A stretch of 34,280 nucleotides of DNA from JBJEFI01 sp051873875 (GTDB lineage Bacteria > Bacillota > Bacilli > Bacillales > Bacillaceae_G), in the NCBI GenBank assembly GCA_051873875.1, contig JBJEFI010000117.1, positions 1 to 34,280 of the forward strand, read 5' to 3'. The translations under genes and the position numbers were made by a program. Below, one piece after another: positions 10,201 through 17,325 of the stretch. The notes under the pieces are model-generated. The model was not told the origin of the DNA. It saw only the letters and a list, made by a program, of their open reading frames with translations, and made no database searches. Every line of letters starts with the position of its first letter. Position 1 is the first letter of the stretch.

Positions 10201-10386
10201 GGGAATAAAATTGCTCTATTTGTTCGTGAATATAAGATGAAAAATGGCCATACGTCACCATTTGTTTTCTTAGGAACAGCAAGTTATGTCAGTCATTCAG
10301 GAAACAAACCGATGAGTTTTGTTTGGAAGCTAGATGTAGAGATGCCACCAATGGTGTGGGTAGAAGCGAATAAAAGTATTGTATAA
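7234..10386 (+). CDS. PLD nuclease-DEAD/DEAH helicase with DUF3427-like C-terminus
   Basis: A 1050-residue multidomain protein. Residues 1-130 are charged and helical. About 140-290 is a phospholipase D-like nuclease domain with H227-x-K229 and GSSN (N248); the usual Asp of the HKD motif is missing, as in other helicase-linked PLD domains. About 320-500 is helicase domain 1 with Walker A TGVGKT (K358), DEFH (447-450, a DEAH variant) and LTATPER. About 520-680 is helicase domain 2 with EGVDIPE and the arginine-finger motif QLGRGLR (R653, R656). Residues from about 700 to the end fit the DUF3427 region found in such proteins. It should move along or remodel nucleic acid and may cut it. It starts inside the NUDIX gene and is probably coupled to it. 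A role in DNA repair or in defence is possible; neither is shown. No methyltransferase accompanies it. Confidence 0.88.
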   Translation: MAVEGIYEEIITRKLKRELEELDSNIYDIDKGKLDVEEAKKKLAQYISNVTRRALQYIREEYKKDDEALLSQIQTCNEIIDILSKRLEPEEFQKLKIDEEGEVLLSLYSKINQRKQLSKEKTIRPITSLSESSLFTGSSFEPNMLSEIKREILSSDSVDMLVSFIKWSGLRCILEDLEDLTITRGGKLRIITTSYMEATDYKAIEELSKLPNTEIKISYDVERTRLHAKAYLFKRETAFTTAYIGSSNMSNPALTSGLEWNVKVTEKDSFDIIKKFEATFESYWNDKEFVAFSKEKEEDKIRLKEALNKKKQEEMTIHYHFDIQPYHYQKELLEKLQVERETFGRYHNLLVAATGVGKTVVSAFDYKRYYQKNRPARLLFVAHREEILTQSLHTFRGILKDANFGDLLVGGRTPASIEHLFVSIQSFNSVKLSEKTTADYYDFIIIDEFHHAAAPTYQQLLNYYKPKILLGLTATPERMDGADILKYFNGKIAAEMRLTEAINRKLLAPFQYFAVSDETDLSKVKWSRRGYDIHELENVYTNNSMRSNQIIQSMKKYVTDMNEVKALGFCVSVEHAKYMAHYFNKSGIPAIALSGQSDNKTRQEAKDLLVSGKIKIIFVVDLYNEGVDIPEINTILFLRPTESLTVFIQQLGRGLRLSEDKECLTVLDFVGQAHKNYNFEEKFRALIGRTKHSVKHYLENGFLNLPKGCFIQLEKQAKDYILRNIKEAALTKNNLIGMISSFEADSSLPLTLENFLNYHQMTSYDFYGRGGKRSFKRLQVEAGVCDSFECENEEMITKGLPRLLHLNSKKLLQFLMTYLANGKNNLNEEERLMVGMLYYSFYSKEPPKEGFATMEEGIHCLLKTEAIREEMLEIVTYNYHQLDVLNIEPNFSFSCPLEIHSSYTTSQIMAAFNYFNEEKMPAFREGVKYFADKKLDAFFITLNKSEKDFSPSTLYEDYAINETLFHWQTQSKVGEHSPTAQRYIHHQQTGNKIALFVREYKMKNGHTSPFVFLGTASYVSHSGNKPMSFVWKLDVEMPPMVWVEANKSIV

Positions 10387-10523
10387 AGTGAAACTTCCAT
10401 CAGTGATGGATTACTTTCATCTCCCGCGGATGGCTAGTTGAACGAACCGGGTCTTACGGACACTTCTTTCTCGCTGTTGATAAATTTAAAATAGAAAGTT
10501 TCATGTTAGTTAGTACTAGATAA
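10383..10523 (-). repeat. Hairpin repeat family, copy 1
   Basis: About 141 bp, lying on the minus strand. It shares with copy 2 the string GAGATGAAAG, a GGTTCRTTCAACTA-like block, and the end TGATGGAAGTTTCAC. The end abuts the helicase gene so closely that the TAA stop is part of the shared ATAAAGTGAAAC terminus. It contains the perfect hairpin TCCATCA-G-TGATGGA (plus strand). Its other end runs into the sequence duplicated across the assembly gap. Confidence 0.75.
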
Positions 10524-10549
10524 AGAAGCATCACTTGATAGTGATGTTT
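10495..10549 (+). repeat. 55-bp end duplicated across the assembly gap (left copy)
   Basis: Identical over 55 bases to 10650-10704. The two copies are the exact flanks of a run of 100 N. Overlaps of one fixed k-mer length between adjoining contigs are typical of de Bruijn graph assemblers. Confidence 0.95.
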
Positions 10550-10649
10550 NNNNNNNNNNNNNNNNNNNNNNNNNNNNNNNNNNNNNNNNNNNNNNNNNNN
10601 NNNNNNNNNNNNNNNNNNNNNNNNNNNNNNNNNNNNNNNNNNNNNNNNN
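10550..10649. other. Assembly gap of exactly 100 N
   Basis: One hundred N is a conventional placeholder for a scaffold join of unknown size. Because both flanks end in the same 55 bases, the true sequence may simply be continuous with one copy of the 55-mer, or may contain a collapsed repeat. No gene can be called across it. Confidence 0.97.
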
Positions 10650-10704
10650 AAAGTTTCATGTTAGTTAGTACTAGATAAAGAAGCATCACTTGATAGTGAT
10701 GTTT
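10650..10704 (+). repeat. 55-bp end duplicated across the assembly gap (right copy)
   Basis: Right-hand copy of the 55-base flank, identical to 10495-10549. It contains the hairpin CATCAC-TTGATA-GTGATG that forms a terminator with the following T-rich sequence. Confidence 0.95.
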
Positions 10705-10712
10705 TCTTTTTT
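10682..10712 (+). terminator. Intrinsic terminator after the helicase operon
   Basis: Stem CATCAC / GTGATG with loop TTGATA, followed by TTTTCTTTTTTT. It is the first plausible terminator downstream of the helicase gene, allowing for the gap. Confidence 0.7.
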
Positions 10713-10832
10713 TATGCAGTTTTTTCATAAAATGAAATGAGAGTTTGTGATGAGAGGAAGTAGCTAATAATTTTCATAAATGAATAAAAACTCTTATTGA
10801 AACCGCATTCATTAAATGTTAACGTATATTTA

Positions 10833-10846
10833 ATTAAACGTTTAAT
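10833..10846 (+). promoter_or_regulatory. Palindromic operator-like site before the GH31 gene
   Basis: ATTAAACGTTTAAT is a perfect 14-bp palindrome with a central CG, the form bound by LacI/GalR-family repressors of sugar genes. It ends 24 bp before the ATG. No LacI-type gene is in the window, so the regulator would have to be elsewhere. Confidence 0.45.
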
Positions 10847-10870
10847 CTTAAAGATTAAGGAGTAGGAAAA

Positions 10871-13276
10871 ATGAGTTTATTACAGCGGAAAAATGTGTAC
10901 CAACAAGATATAAATGGACAAGCCAATCCAAAAGCAATAATACAAGGGGCTATGTATCGTTTTACCGTTTTAACGAGTAAATTAATTCGAATGGAGTATG
11001 CAGCGGATGGTGTTTTTGAGGATCGGCCAACACAGTCCATCTGGAATCGTTCTTTTGATGTACCAGAATTTCGTTTAGTAGAAGATGAAGAGAATTTGCA
11101 AATTATTACAGAGGATGTTCATCTTTACTATAAAAAGGGACCTTTTTCTGAGCGAACTTTATATGTAGAGTTAAAAGGAAATTATAGTGCCTATCATAGT
11201 CGATGGTCATATGGGATGAAGTTAGACACATTAAAGGGGACAGCTCGTACACTAGATACAGCGGATGGAGCAGTCGAATTAGAGGATGGCGTCATTTCGA
11301 AAAATGGTTTTTCTTGTATTGATGATTCTAAATCACTTATTTTAACAGAAGATAATTGGGTAGAGCCTCGACGTCAGGATGTTATCGATCTTTACTTCTT
11401 TGGATATGGTCGTCATTATTTAGAGGCAATTCGCGATTTATATAAATTAACAGGACCAACACCGTTATTGCCACGGCAAATTATGGGGAACTGGTGGAGT
11501 CGTTATTGGCGTTATGATGAGCAGGAGTATAAGGAATTAATCACTCGTTTTAAAGCAGAAGACATTCCTTTTTCAGTAAGTGTAGTGGATATGGATTGGC
11601 ATTTAGTCGATATTCCTGAGAAATATGGTAGTGGTTGGACTGGATATACATGGAATAAGGAACTATTCCCAGACCCAAAAGGATTTATGTCCTGGTTACA
11701 TGATAGCAATATGTGGATTACATTGAATCTACATCCTGCTGATGGAGTTCGTGCCCATGAGGAAATGTATGAGCCAATGGCAAAAGAGCTGGGAGTCGAT
11801 TATGAAAATGAAGATCGAATTGAGTTTGATTTTTCTAATCGAGCATTTATTGATGCGTATTTTAAACATTTGCATCATCCACAAGAAGCAGATGGTGTAG
11901 ATTTCTGGTGGATTGATTGGCAACAAGGGGCCACAAGTAAAATGGAAGGACTTGACCCACTATGGATGTTAAATCATTATCACGCTGTTGACCTTGCTCG
12001 TGATGGCAAGCGTCCGTTGATTTTCTCTCGTTATGCAGGAGTAGGAAGTCATCGTTATCCAGTTGGTTTCTCTGGCGATACGGTTATTTCTTGGGATTCC
12101 TATGATTATCAGCCATACTTCACTGCAACGGCATCAAACATTGGTTATAGCTGGTGGAGTCATGATATTGGTGGACATTTTATGGGCGCAAAAGATGACG
12201 AGTTAAGCACACGATGGTTACAATATGGGGTGTTTAGCCCAATTATGCGTCTCCATAGCTCTTGTAACATTTTTAATGGCAAAGAACCGTGGCGCTATTC
12301 AATGGAATGTAGTGAAATTATGAAGGAGTATTTACGCCTTCGTCACCAATTAGTACCGTATCTGTATACGATGAATTACCAGACCCATAAAGAGTTAACG
12401 CCACTTGTTCAACCGGTATATTATCAGTATCCAAATGAAGATCGTGCGTATGAAATGAAAAATCAATATTTCTTTGGGTCGGAATTAATGGTTTGTCCAA
12501 TTACGACAAAAGTAAATCCAAAATTGCATGTTGCCTCTGTAAAAGCATGGTTACCGGAAGGAAAATGGTTTGATTTCTTTACGGGTACAATGTATAGCGG
12601 TGGGAAGACAATGCGTTTATTCCGTAGCTTGCATACACAACCAGTACTTGCAAAAGCAGGGGCAATTGTTCCGATGACTCGTCATGTAAAACATGAAAAC
12701 AGCATAGAAAACCCAACAAATCTGGATGTTATGATTTTCCCAGGTGCAGATAATACGTTTGAATTATACGAAGACAATGGTATCGATTTAAGCTATCGCG
12801 AAGGACAATTTGCCATAACAAAAATGGCATTAAATTGGAGCGAACAAGCTACATTTACGATTTCTGTTGCGACAGGTGATACAAGTGTTGTACCAGCTAA
12901 GCGTAACCTTCGCCTTTTCTTTAGAGGTGTAAATAAAATAGAGAAGGTAAACGTCACTATCGCTGGAAATGAATGCGCATATGAGGCTTCTTATGATGTA
13001 GCGACACAAACAATGGTTATAGAGTTATTGGCTGTTTCCGTTGGTGACGAAGTTATCGTAGCTTTTGCTACTGAAAATGTCATCACAACAAATAGTAATA
13101 TGATGGAGAAAGTATATTGTTTCTTAGACCATGCTGAAATTGAATTTAGTTTAAAAGATTATCTATATCGTTTAATCGATAGGACGAAAGACCGTTATAA
13201 ATTAATGATTGAATTACACGCGATGGATTTAGAAAAAGATCTAGTCGATGCATTGTTAGAAATAATATTACCTTAA
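10871..13276 (+). CDS. GH31 alpha-glucosidase-type enzyme
   Basis: An 801-residue glycoside hydrolase of family 31, cytoplasmic (no signal peptide). It has the N-terminal beta-sandwich, a (beta/alpha)8 barrel and C-terminal beta domains. The barrel shows RYWRYDEQEY and VVDMDWH, then the nucleophile segment DFWWIDWQQG with D349 as the expected catalytic nucleophile, and GFSGDT with D403 as the likely acid/base. WIDWQQG replaces the classical WxDMNE, which marks a distinct subgroup, so the exact activity (alpha-glucosidase, oligo-1,6- or 1,3-glucosidase, or transglucosylase) is open. The C-terminal 80 residues (after about 720) are rich in charged helices and look like an addition to the usual core. 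AAGGAG precedes the ATG. The palindrome upstream suggests sugar-responsive repression. Confidence 0.9.
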   Translation: MSLLQRKNVYQQDINGQANPKAIIQGAMYRFTVLTSKLIRMEYAADGVFEDRPTQSIWNRSFDVPEFRLVEDEENLQIITEDVHLYYKKGPFSERTLYVELKGNYSAYHSRWSYGMKLDTLKGTARTLDTADGAVELEDGVISKNGFSCIDDSKSLILTEDNWVEPRRQDVIDLYFFGYGRHYLEAIRDLYKLTGPTPLLPRQIMGNWWSRYWRYDEQEYKELITRFKAEDIPFSVSVVDMDWHLVDIPEKYGSGWTGYTWNKELFPDPKGFMSWLHDSNMWITLNLHPADGVRAHEEMYEPMAKELGVDYENEDRIEFDFSNRAFIDAYFKHLHHPQEADGVDFWWIDWQQGATSKMEGLDPLWMLNHYHAVDLARDGKRPLIFSRYAGVGSHRYPVGFSGDTVISWDSYDYQPYFTATASNIGYSWWSHDIGGHFMGAKDDELSTRWLQYGVFSPIMRLHSSCNIFNGKEPWRYSMECSEIMKEYLRLRHQLVPYLYTMNYQTHKELTPLVQPVYYQYPNEDRAYEMKNQYFFGSELMVCPITTKVNPKLHVASVKAWLPEGKWFDFFTGTMYSGGKTMRLFRSLHTQPVLAKAGAIVPMTRHVKHENSIENPTNLDVMIFPGADNTFELYEDNGIDLSYREGQFAITKMALNWSEQATFTISVATGDTSVVPAKRNLRLFFRGVNKIEKVNVTIAGNECAYEASYDVATQTMVIELLAVSVGDEVIVAFATENVITTNSNMMEKVYCFLDHAEIEFSLKDYLYRLIDRTKDRYKLMIELHAMDLEKDLVDALLEIILP

Positions 13277-13284
13277 AGAAAGAC

Positions 13285-13312
13285 ACCGCTAACTATCTAG
13301 TTAGCGGTTTTT
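13285..13312 (+). terminator. Intrinsic terminator of the GH31 gene
   Basis: Stem ACCGCTAAC / GTTAGCGGT with a six-base loop and a short T-run, nine bases after the stop codon. Confidence 0.9.
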
Positions 13313-13344
13313 CATCTATAATGGAAGAAAAAAGGAGGGGAAAG

Positions 13345-14421
13345 ATGCGTAAGTTAAAATATATGTTCATTGCGTTACTACCAATTGCCTTTATCATTAA
13401 ATACTTTTTTTCACTATCACCAACAATAACGGAAAATGTCTATTCTACAAAAATAAATAAAATGTTTATTGAAGGACTTAGCAAGTTAACGGGGCTTTTT
13501 CCTTTTTCCCTTCATGAGTTTGGAATTTATGTACTTGTAGTTGTGGGAGTTACGTATCTTATTTTTCTCATTCGCAAGCTTGTACGATTGAAAAAAGAGC
13601 GAAAAAGAACGTTATATGATGCCTTATTAACAGTTGTTGCAGCTGTTTCTGTCTTTTTCTTTTTATTTACAATCAACTGGGGAATAAACTATAATCGGAT
13701 TCCCTTTGAAAGTACGATTGGTTTACAAGTAACAGAACGAAGTGTGGCAGATGTAGGCAAACTATACGAATTATTAATTGAAAAAGCAAATACCCTTCGT
13801 ACACAAGTAGAGGTTGATGAACAGGGGATAATGACGACTAACGGGAACTATAAAAGCGTATTAAAACGAGCACAAAAGGGATATGATGCAGTAGAACAGA
13901 AATATCCTACTCTAGCAGGAAATTATGGGGCTCCAAAGCCAATTATGGCTTCAGAGTTAATGAATTATACGGGCATTACAGGTGTCTATTCACCATTTAC
14001 TGGAGAAGCCAATGTGAATATTGCCCAGCCAATTATGAGTCTTCCGTTTACAACGATGCATGAAATGGCTCATCAACGTGGCTATAGCAGTGAAAATGAA
14101 GCAAATTTTATTGGTTTTTTGACAAGTATTCATCATCCAGATGTGGATTTTCAATATACGGGTTATTTAATGGCGTTATCTTATACACGAAATGCATTGG
14201 CACAGAATGATATAGAATTACTTAAACAATTAGACCAGAAGTTATCTGAAGGTGTAAAAAAAGATATCGCTTATAAATATGAATTCTGGACCAATTATGA
14301 TGGCACTATTAGCAATGTATCTGATTCAGTGAATAACTCTTTCTTGAAACTAAATGGCGTCAAAGATGGCGTTCGCAGTTACGGACGAATAGTTGACTTG
14401 TTGCTAGCGTATTATGTATAA
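13345..14421 (+). CDS. DUF3810-type membrane protein with HExxH motif
   Basis: About 358 residues. Three hydrophobic segments lie in the first 120 residues (about 5-22, 50-74 and 88-108), followed by a large outer or inner domain. The domain carries HEMAH (H239-H243), a zinc metallopeptidase-like HExxH motif, followed by QRGYSSENEANF, whose glutamates could supply the third ligand. This architecture matches the DUF3810 family. I choose ATG 13345 because AAGGAGGGG lies just before it; an in-frame ATG at 13321 would place that ribosome binding site inside the gene. It is a single gene with its own terminator. The substrate is unknown and peptidase activity is inferred from the motif only. Confidence 0.85.
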   Translation: MRKLKYMFIALLPIAFIIKYFFSLSPTITENVYSTKINKMFIEGLSKLTGLFPFSLHEFGIYVLVVVGVTYLIFLIRKLVRLKKERKRTLYDALLTVVAAVSVFFFLFTINWGINYNRIPFESTIGLQVTERSVADVGKLYELLIEKANTLRTQVEVDEQGIMTTNGNYKSVLKRAQKGYDAVEQKYPTLAGNYGAPKPIMASELMNYTGITGVYSPFTGEANVNIAQPIMSLPFTTMHEMAHQRGYSSENEANFIGFLTSIHHPDVDFQYTGYLMALSYTRNALAQNDIELLKQLDQKLSEGVKKDIAYKYEFWTNYDGTISNVSDSVNNSFLKLNGVKDGVRSYGRIVDLLLAYYV

Positions 14422-14426
14422 GAAGA

Positions 14427-14460
14427 AAAAAATTCCCACCGATGAAAGTGGGAATTTTTT
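14427..14460 (+). terminator. Intrinsic terminator of the DUF3810 gene
   Basis: Stem AATTCCCAC / GTGGGAATT followed by a T-run, directly joined to repeat copy 2. Confidence 0.92.
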
Positions 14461-14615
14461 ATCCCGTTCTAACTGATACTAAGATTTGCCCATTAAAACG
14501 TAGCAAAAGTAATGAAGTTTAAGCGGGTGATAAGTGTCAGTTAGAACCCGATTGGTTCAACTAAGCCTCAGTGAGAGATGAAAGAAAACTCCTACTGATG
14601 GAAGTTTCACTTTAT
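14459..14615 (+). repeat. Hairpin repeat family, copy 2 (longest)
   Basis: About 157 bp between two convergent genes. It begins TTATCCCGTTCTAACTG and ends GATGGAAGTTTCACTTTAT. Inside, GTTCTAACTGATAC pairs with GTGTCAGTTAGAAC (14 bp, one wobble) around a loop of about 55 bases, then a second weaker hairpin holds the loop GAGAGATGAAAG. The right end touches the stop codon of the hydrolase gene on the minus strand. Confidence 0.8.
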
Positions 14616-15544
14616 TAGAAGTTTGCTTTTAAGAAGCCAATTACTTCTTGTGTATATTGTTTTGGATTCACGTCAAATGCTTTTGCATGTTCACCTGTTT
14701 CTGTTAAATAAAGTGATTTCGTTCCTTCCTTCGCTGCATATAGCTCGTCCGTCATATAAGGAGGAATGTATTCGTCTGTTTTTGTATTAATGAATAAAAC
14801 AGGTTTTTTAATGTTTTTAATATGTTTCAGAGGAGAAGCTTCAGCAATTGAGAAATCTGAACGCATTTTATAAACGAAATCTCCAAGGAAAACAATTGGC
14901 TTGTGTAAAAAGGACGGGATAATAGGGTAATCTTCTGCTAATCGATATTCTGCTTCTTCTTTGAAGTTACTGTAAGCACAATCTGCAATATAGAAATCTG
15001 CTCCATCTTCAACCATACCACCATAAAGTAATGTTGTGGCTGCACCCATTGAAACGCCATGAATACCAATCATTGCATCTTGTCCAAAACGATCTTTTGC
15101 GTAATCAACAACTGTTTTTAAATCTTCGCTTTCTAATAAGCCGTATGTTGTATAACTCCCACCAGATTCACCATGATTACGATGATCATAAGAGATAACG
15201 TTAAACCCTAAGTTATGGAACATGCGAATGAATTTCGCTTGTTGTGCTTTAGAACTTGTATATCCATGCACACTAACGACAGTGCGCGTTGTTTCTTCTT
15301 TCGCCGGGAAATAATCTCCAATTAAATTATATGAATGAGTAGAAGGAATTGTAATTCGTTCTCCATTTAATTCTGTTTTCAATTTGTTGTAAGTAGTAAT
15401 TGCTTCTTTATTGTCAGGGTTTTTTGTATAATCAGCTGCTTGTTCGGGCAATAAAAGGACGTTAGAAAAATAATATCCAACTCCACCAGCAATAATAACG
15501 AAAACCGCAAATACAATAAGAAAGGGTTTTGTAAATTTCTTCAA
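14615..15544 (-). CDS. Membrane-anchored alpha/beta hydrolase
   Basis: A 309-residue alpha/beta-fold hydrolase held by one N-terminal hydrophobic segment (about 8-29), so the catalytic domain probably faces outside. The fold shows the oxyanion strand VVSVHGYTSS, SYDHRNHGESGG, and the nucleophile elbow GVSMG with Ser165. Asp257 (TKTDEYIP) and His286 (GEHAKAF) complete the triad. This is the YqkD/BAAT-like family of serine hydrolases, whose substrates are generally unknown esters or peptides. The start is TTG at 15544, chosen because AGGAGG stands seven bases before it. The stop codon abuts repeat copy 2. It stands alone, divergent from the deacetylase gene. Confidence 0.87.
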   Translation of the reverse strand: MKKFTKPFLIVFAVFVIIAGGVGYYFSNVLLLPEQAADYTKNPDNKEAITTYNKLKTELNGERITIPSTHSYNLIGDYFPAKEETTRTVVSVHGYTSSKAQQAKFIRMFHNLGFNVISYDHRNHGESGGSYTTYGLLESEDLKTVVDYAKDRFGQDAMIGIHGVSMGAATTLLYGGMVEDGADFYIADCAYSNFKEEAEYRLAEDYPIIPSFLHKPIVFLGDFVYKMRSDFSIAEASPLKHIKNIKKPVLFINTKTDEYIPPYMTDELYAAKEGTKSLYLTETGEHAKAFDVNPKQYTQEVIGFLKANF

Positions 15545-15745
15545 AGGTAAAACCTCCTGTTAATACTAGGTGCTAAAATCACTTTTTTCATTATGCCATA
15601 AGATGAGAGAAAAAGATACAATTTTTTATAATGGAAAAGACCAAAAAATACTTTTCATCTGAAAATACAGTGTTAAAAAAGAGCGAAGTGAAAGTGCCTT
15701 ATGAAGGAAAAATAGATGTTTTTATTTATATTAATAAATATAGAT

Positions 15746-15788
15746 TGTCATTATAATAGGAGATGTTTAAAATATTATTATAATGACA
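15746..15788 (+). promoter_or_regulatory. 13-bp perfect inverted repeat upstream of the deacetylase
   Basis: TGTCATTATAATA and its exact reverse complement are separated by 17 bp. Each arm contains TATAAT. It lies 67 bp before the deacetylase start, inside a 310-bp AT-rich intergenic stretch without genes. It could be an operator, or a pair of opposed -10 elements. I see no CGTC-type ECF promoter here. Confidence 0.4.
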
Positions 15789-15854
15789 GAAAAATCTAAA
15801 ATATTACAAAATTCAACTAAATAGATAAAAGGAGAAAGGGGACATAGGGGGAAG

Positions 15855-16673
15855 ATGAGAGTTGAACGAAAAAAAAAGAAACGCTTGCGAAGATGGGTCA
15901 AATATGCAATTGTATTGTTAGCAGTAATTGGCGTTGGATTTGTTGGGTATACATCCTTTACAGCTGTGCGAGCACAGGAGTCAGAAAAATTAGCACCACC
16001 TGTCATGTTAGCTGGAGTATCCTTAATAAAGGAAACAAAGAAAGCACCGAAAAAATACAATGGCAAAACTCAAAAAATTGTTTATGTTACCTTTGATGAT
16101 GGACCATCTGCTCATACATCAGACTTAGTACGTGTACTAGATGAAGAAAAAATAAAAGCAACCTTTTTCTTAATTGGAACGAATATTCCAGGGCATGAAC
16201 AAAATGTAAAAGAAATAGAGAAAAAAGGTCACTATGTTGGGATGCATTCGATGACGCATGATTATAATAAATTATATACAGAGCAACAAATAGTTGATGA
16301 ACTGCGCCAAGAACAGACAATTATTAGCAATATTACTGGCAAGAAACCAACCTTGTTTCGTTCACCGTATGGCTCTATGCCTGGTTTGAATGCACAAATA
16401 AGACAAGAAGCGACAGCAGCAGGCTTGAAGACATGGGATTGGACAGTAGATTCATTAGATTGGAAATATCAACAAAATCCGTCTAAAATTATTGATGAAA
16501 TTAATAGTCAATTAGTAGATGATATAGAAATTATTTTATTACATGATAAGCCTGGAACAATTGAAGTGCTACCACAGATTATTAAATTAATTCGCGGTAA
16601 AGGTTATCAATTTGAAGTATACGAGGAAAAGAATCATTTTCCAGTGAATTTCTGGAAGGATCCTTCTTTATAA
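15855..16673 (+). CDS. Polysaccharide deacetylase (CE4), membrane-anchored, PdaV/PgdA-like
   Basis: A 272-residue carbohydrate esterase 4 protein. A basic start (VERKKKKRLRRW) and one hydrophobic helix (about 14-36) anchor it, with the enzyme outside. All NodB motifs are present: TFDDGP (D81, D82), HSMTH (H131, H135, zinc ligands with D82), RSPYGS (R169), DWTVDSLDW and LLHD (H230). Such enzymes remove N-acetyl groups from peptidoglycan sugars and so reduce lysozyme cleavage. The gene sits directly before the SigV-like sigma/anti-sigma pair but has its own terminator, so it is a separate transcript. It is a close paralogue of the 18307 deacetylase. The substrate is inferred from family and context. 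Confidence 0.9.
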   Translation: MRVERKKKKRLRRWVKYAIVLLAVIGVGFVGYTSFTAVRAQESEKLAPPVMLAGVSLIKETKKAPKKYNGKTQKIVYVTFDDGPSAHTSDLVRVLDEEKIKATFFLIGTNIPGHEQNVKEIEKKGHYVGMHSMTHDYNKLYTEQQIVDELRQEQTIISNITGKKPTLFRSPYGSMPGLNAQIRQEATAAGLKTWDWTVDSLDWKYQQNPSKIIDEINSQLVDDIEIILLHDKPGTIEVLPQIIKLIRGKGYQFEVYEEKNHFPVNFWKDPSL

Positions 16674-16680
16674 GCAAAGT

Positions 16681-16716
16681 AGGTTGATTCAAATAAGAAT
16701 TGAATCAACCTTTTTA
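16681..16716 (+). terminator. Intrinsic terminator of the first deacetylase gene
   Basis: A perfect 12-bp stem AGGTTGATTCAA / TTGAATCAACCT followed by a T-run. Confidence 0.93.
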
Positions 16717-16774
16717 TATGACAAATACCTTTTCTTTTAGATGTCATTATTTTTTTATAAAAATATTTTTTATG

Positions 16775-16803
16775 TCAAACTTTTTATATAGATAATCCGT
16801 CTA
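16775..16803 (+). promoter_or_regulatory. ECF sigma-type promoter of the sigV-like operon
   Basis: TCAAAC (-35), 17 bases, CGTCTA (-10), 33 bp upstream of the sigma start codon. The AAC -35 and CGTC -10 are typical of SigV/SigW/SigX-class promoters, so the operon is probably autoregulated. A near twin lies at 22630. Confidence 0.75.
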
Positions 16804-16835
16804 ATTTTATGTGAGACTATGGGGAGCTGGAAAAC

Positions 16836-17321
16836 GTGAGTAAAAAGATAGATGAACAACATGTATATGCGTATATAAGAGAGAATCAAGCTCAATTTTA
16901 TCGCGTTGCATATAGCTATACAAAAAGAAAAGAAGATGCCCTTGATGTTATTCAAGAAGCTAGCTATAAAGCAATGTATCGATTACACACGTTAAAAAAT
17001 CCAGACTATTTAAAAACATGGTTTTATCGTATTTTAATCAATTGTTGCGTGGATTGGACACGTAAAAATAAACGGATTGTGTATATAGGAGATGATTATT
17101 TAAAAGAACAAGTAGCACAAACAAATAGTAATACGTATCTTGAGCTATACGAAGCGCTTGAGGTATTAGATGATAATCAACGAATTATTATTATTCTACG
17201 TTTTTTTGAGGATATGAAAATAGACGATATTGCGAAAACATTAGATTGTAATGTTAGTACAATCAAAACAAGGCTTTATGCCGCATTAAAGAAATTAAAG
17301 ATTGAGCTAGAGGAGGAATGA
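16836..17321 (+). CDS. sigV: ECF sigma factor, SigV-like
   Basis: A 161-residue ECF sigma factor. Region 2 covers about residues 15-80 (YRVAYSYTKRKEDALDVIQE, then KTWFYRILINCCVDW). Region 4 covers about 105-157, with DDIAKTLDCNVSTIKTRLYA as the -35-binding helix-turn-helix. Length and motifs match B. subtilis SigV. The GTG start has GGGGAG about ten bases upstream. Four bases separate its stop from the anti-sigma start, so the two form one operon, apparently driven by an ECF promoter that the product itself would read. In B. subtilis, Enterococcus and Clostridioides, SigV loci respond to lysozyme and switch on cell-wall modification. The gene name is assigned on family and the RsiV-like partner. 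Confidence 0.85.
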   Translation: MSKKIDEQHVYAYIRENQAQFYRVAYSYTKRKEDALDVIQEASYKAMYRLHTLKNPDYLKTWFYRILINCCVDWTRKNKRIVYIGDDYLKEQVAQTNSNTYLELYEALEVLDDNQRIIIILRFFEDMKIDDIAKTLDCNVSTIKTRLYAALKKLKIELEEE

Positions 17322-17325
17322 TACA

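Noticed and set aside
7234..10386. Reading the PLD-helicase as a type I or III restriction subunit.
   Set aside because: No methyltransferase or specificity gene is nearby and the C-terminal region is of DUF3427 type.
10531..10728. An open frame spanning the run of N.
   Set aside because: It is an artefact of unknown bases.
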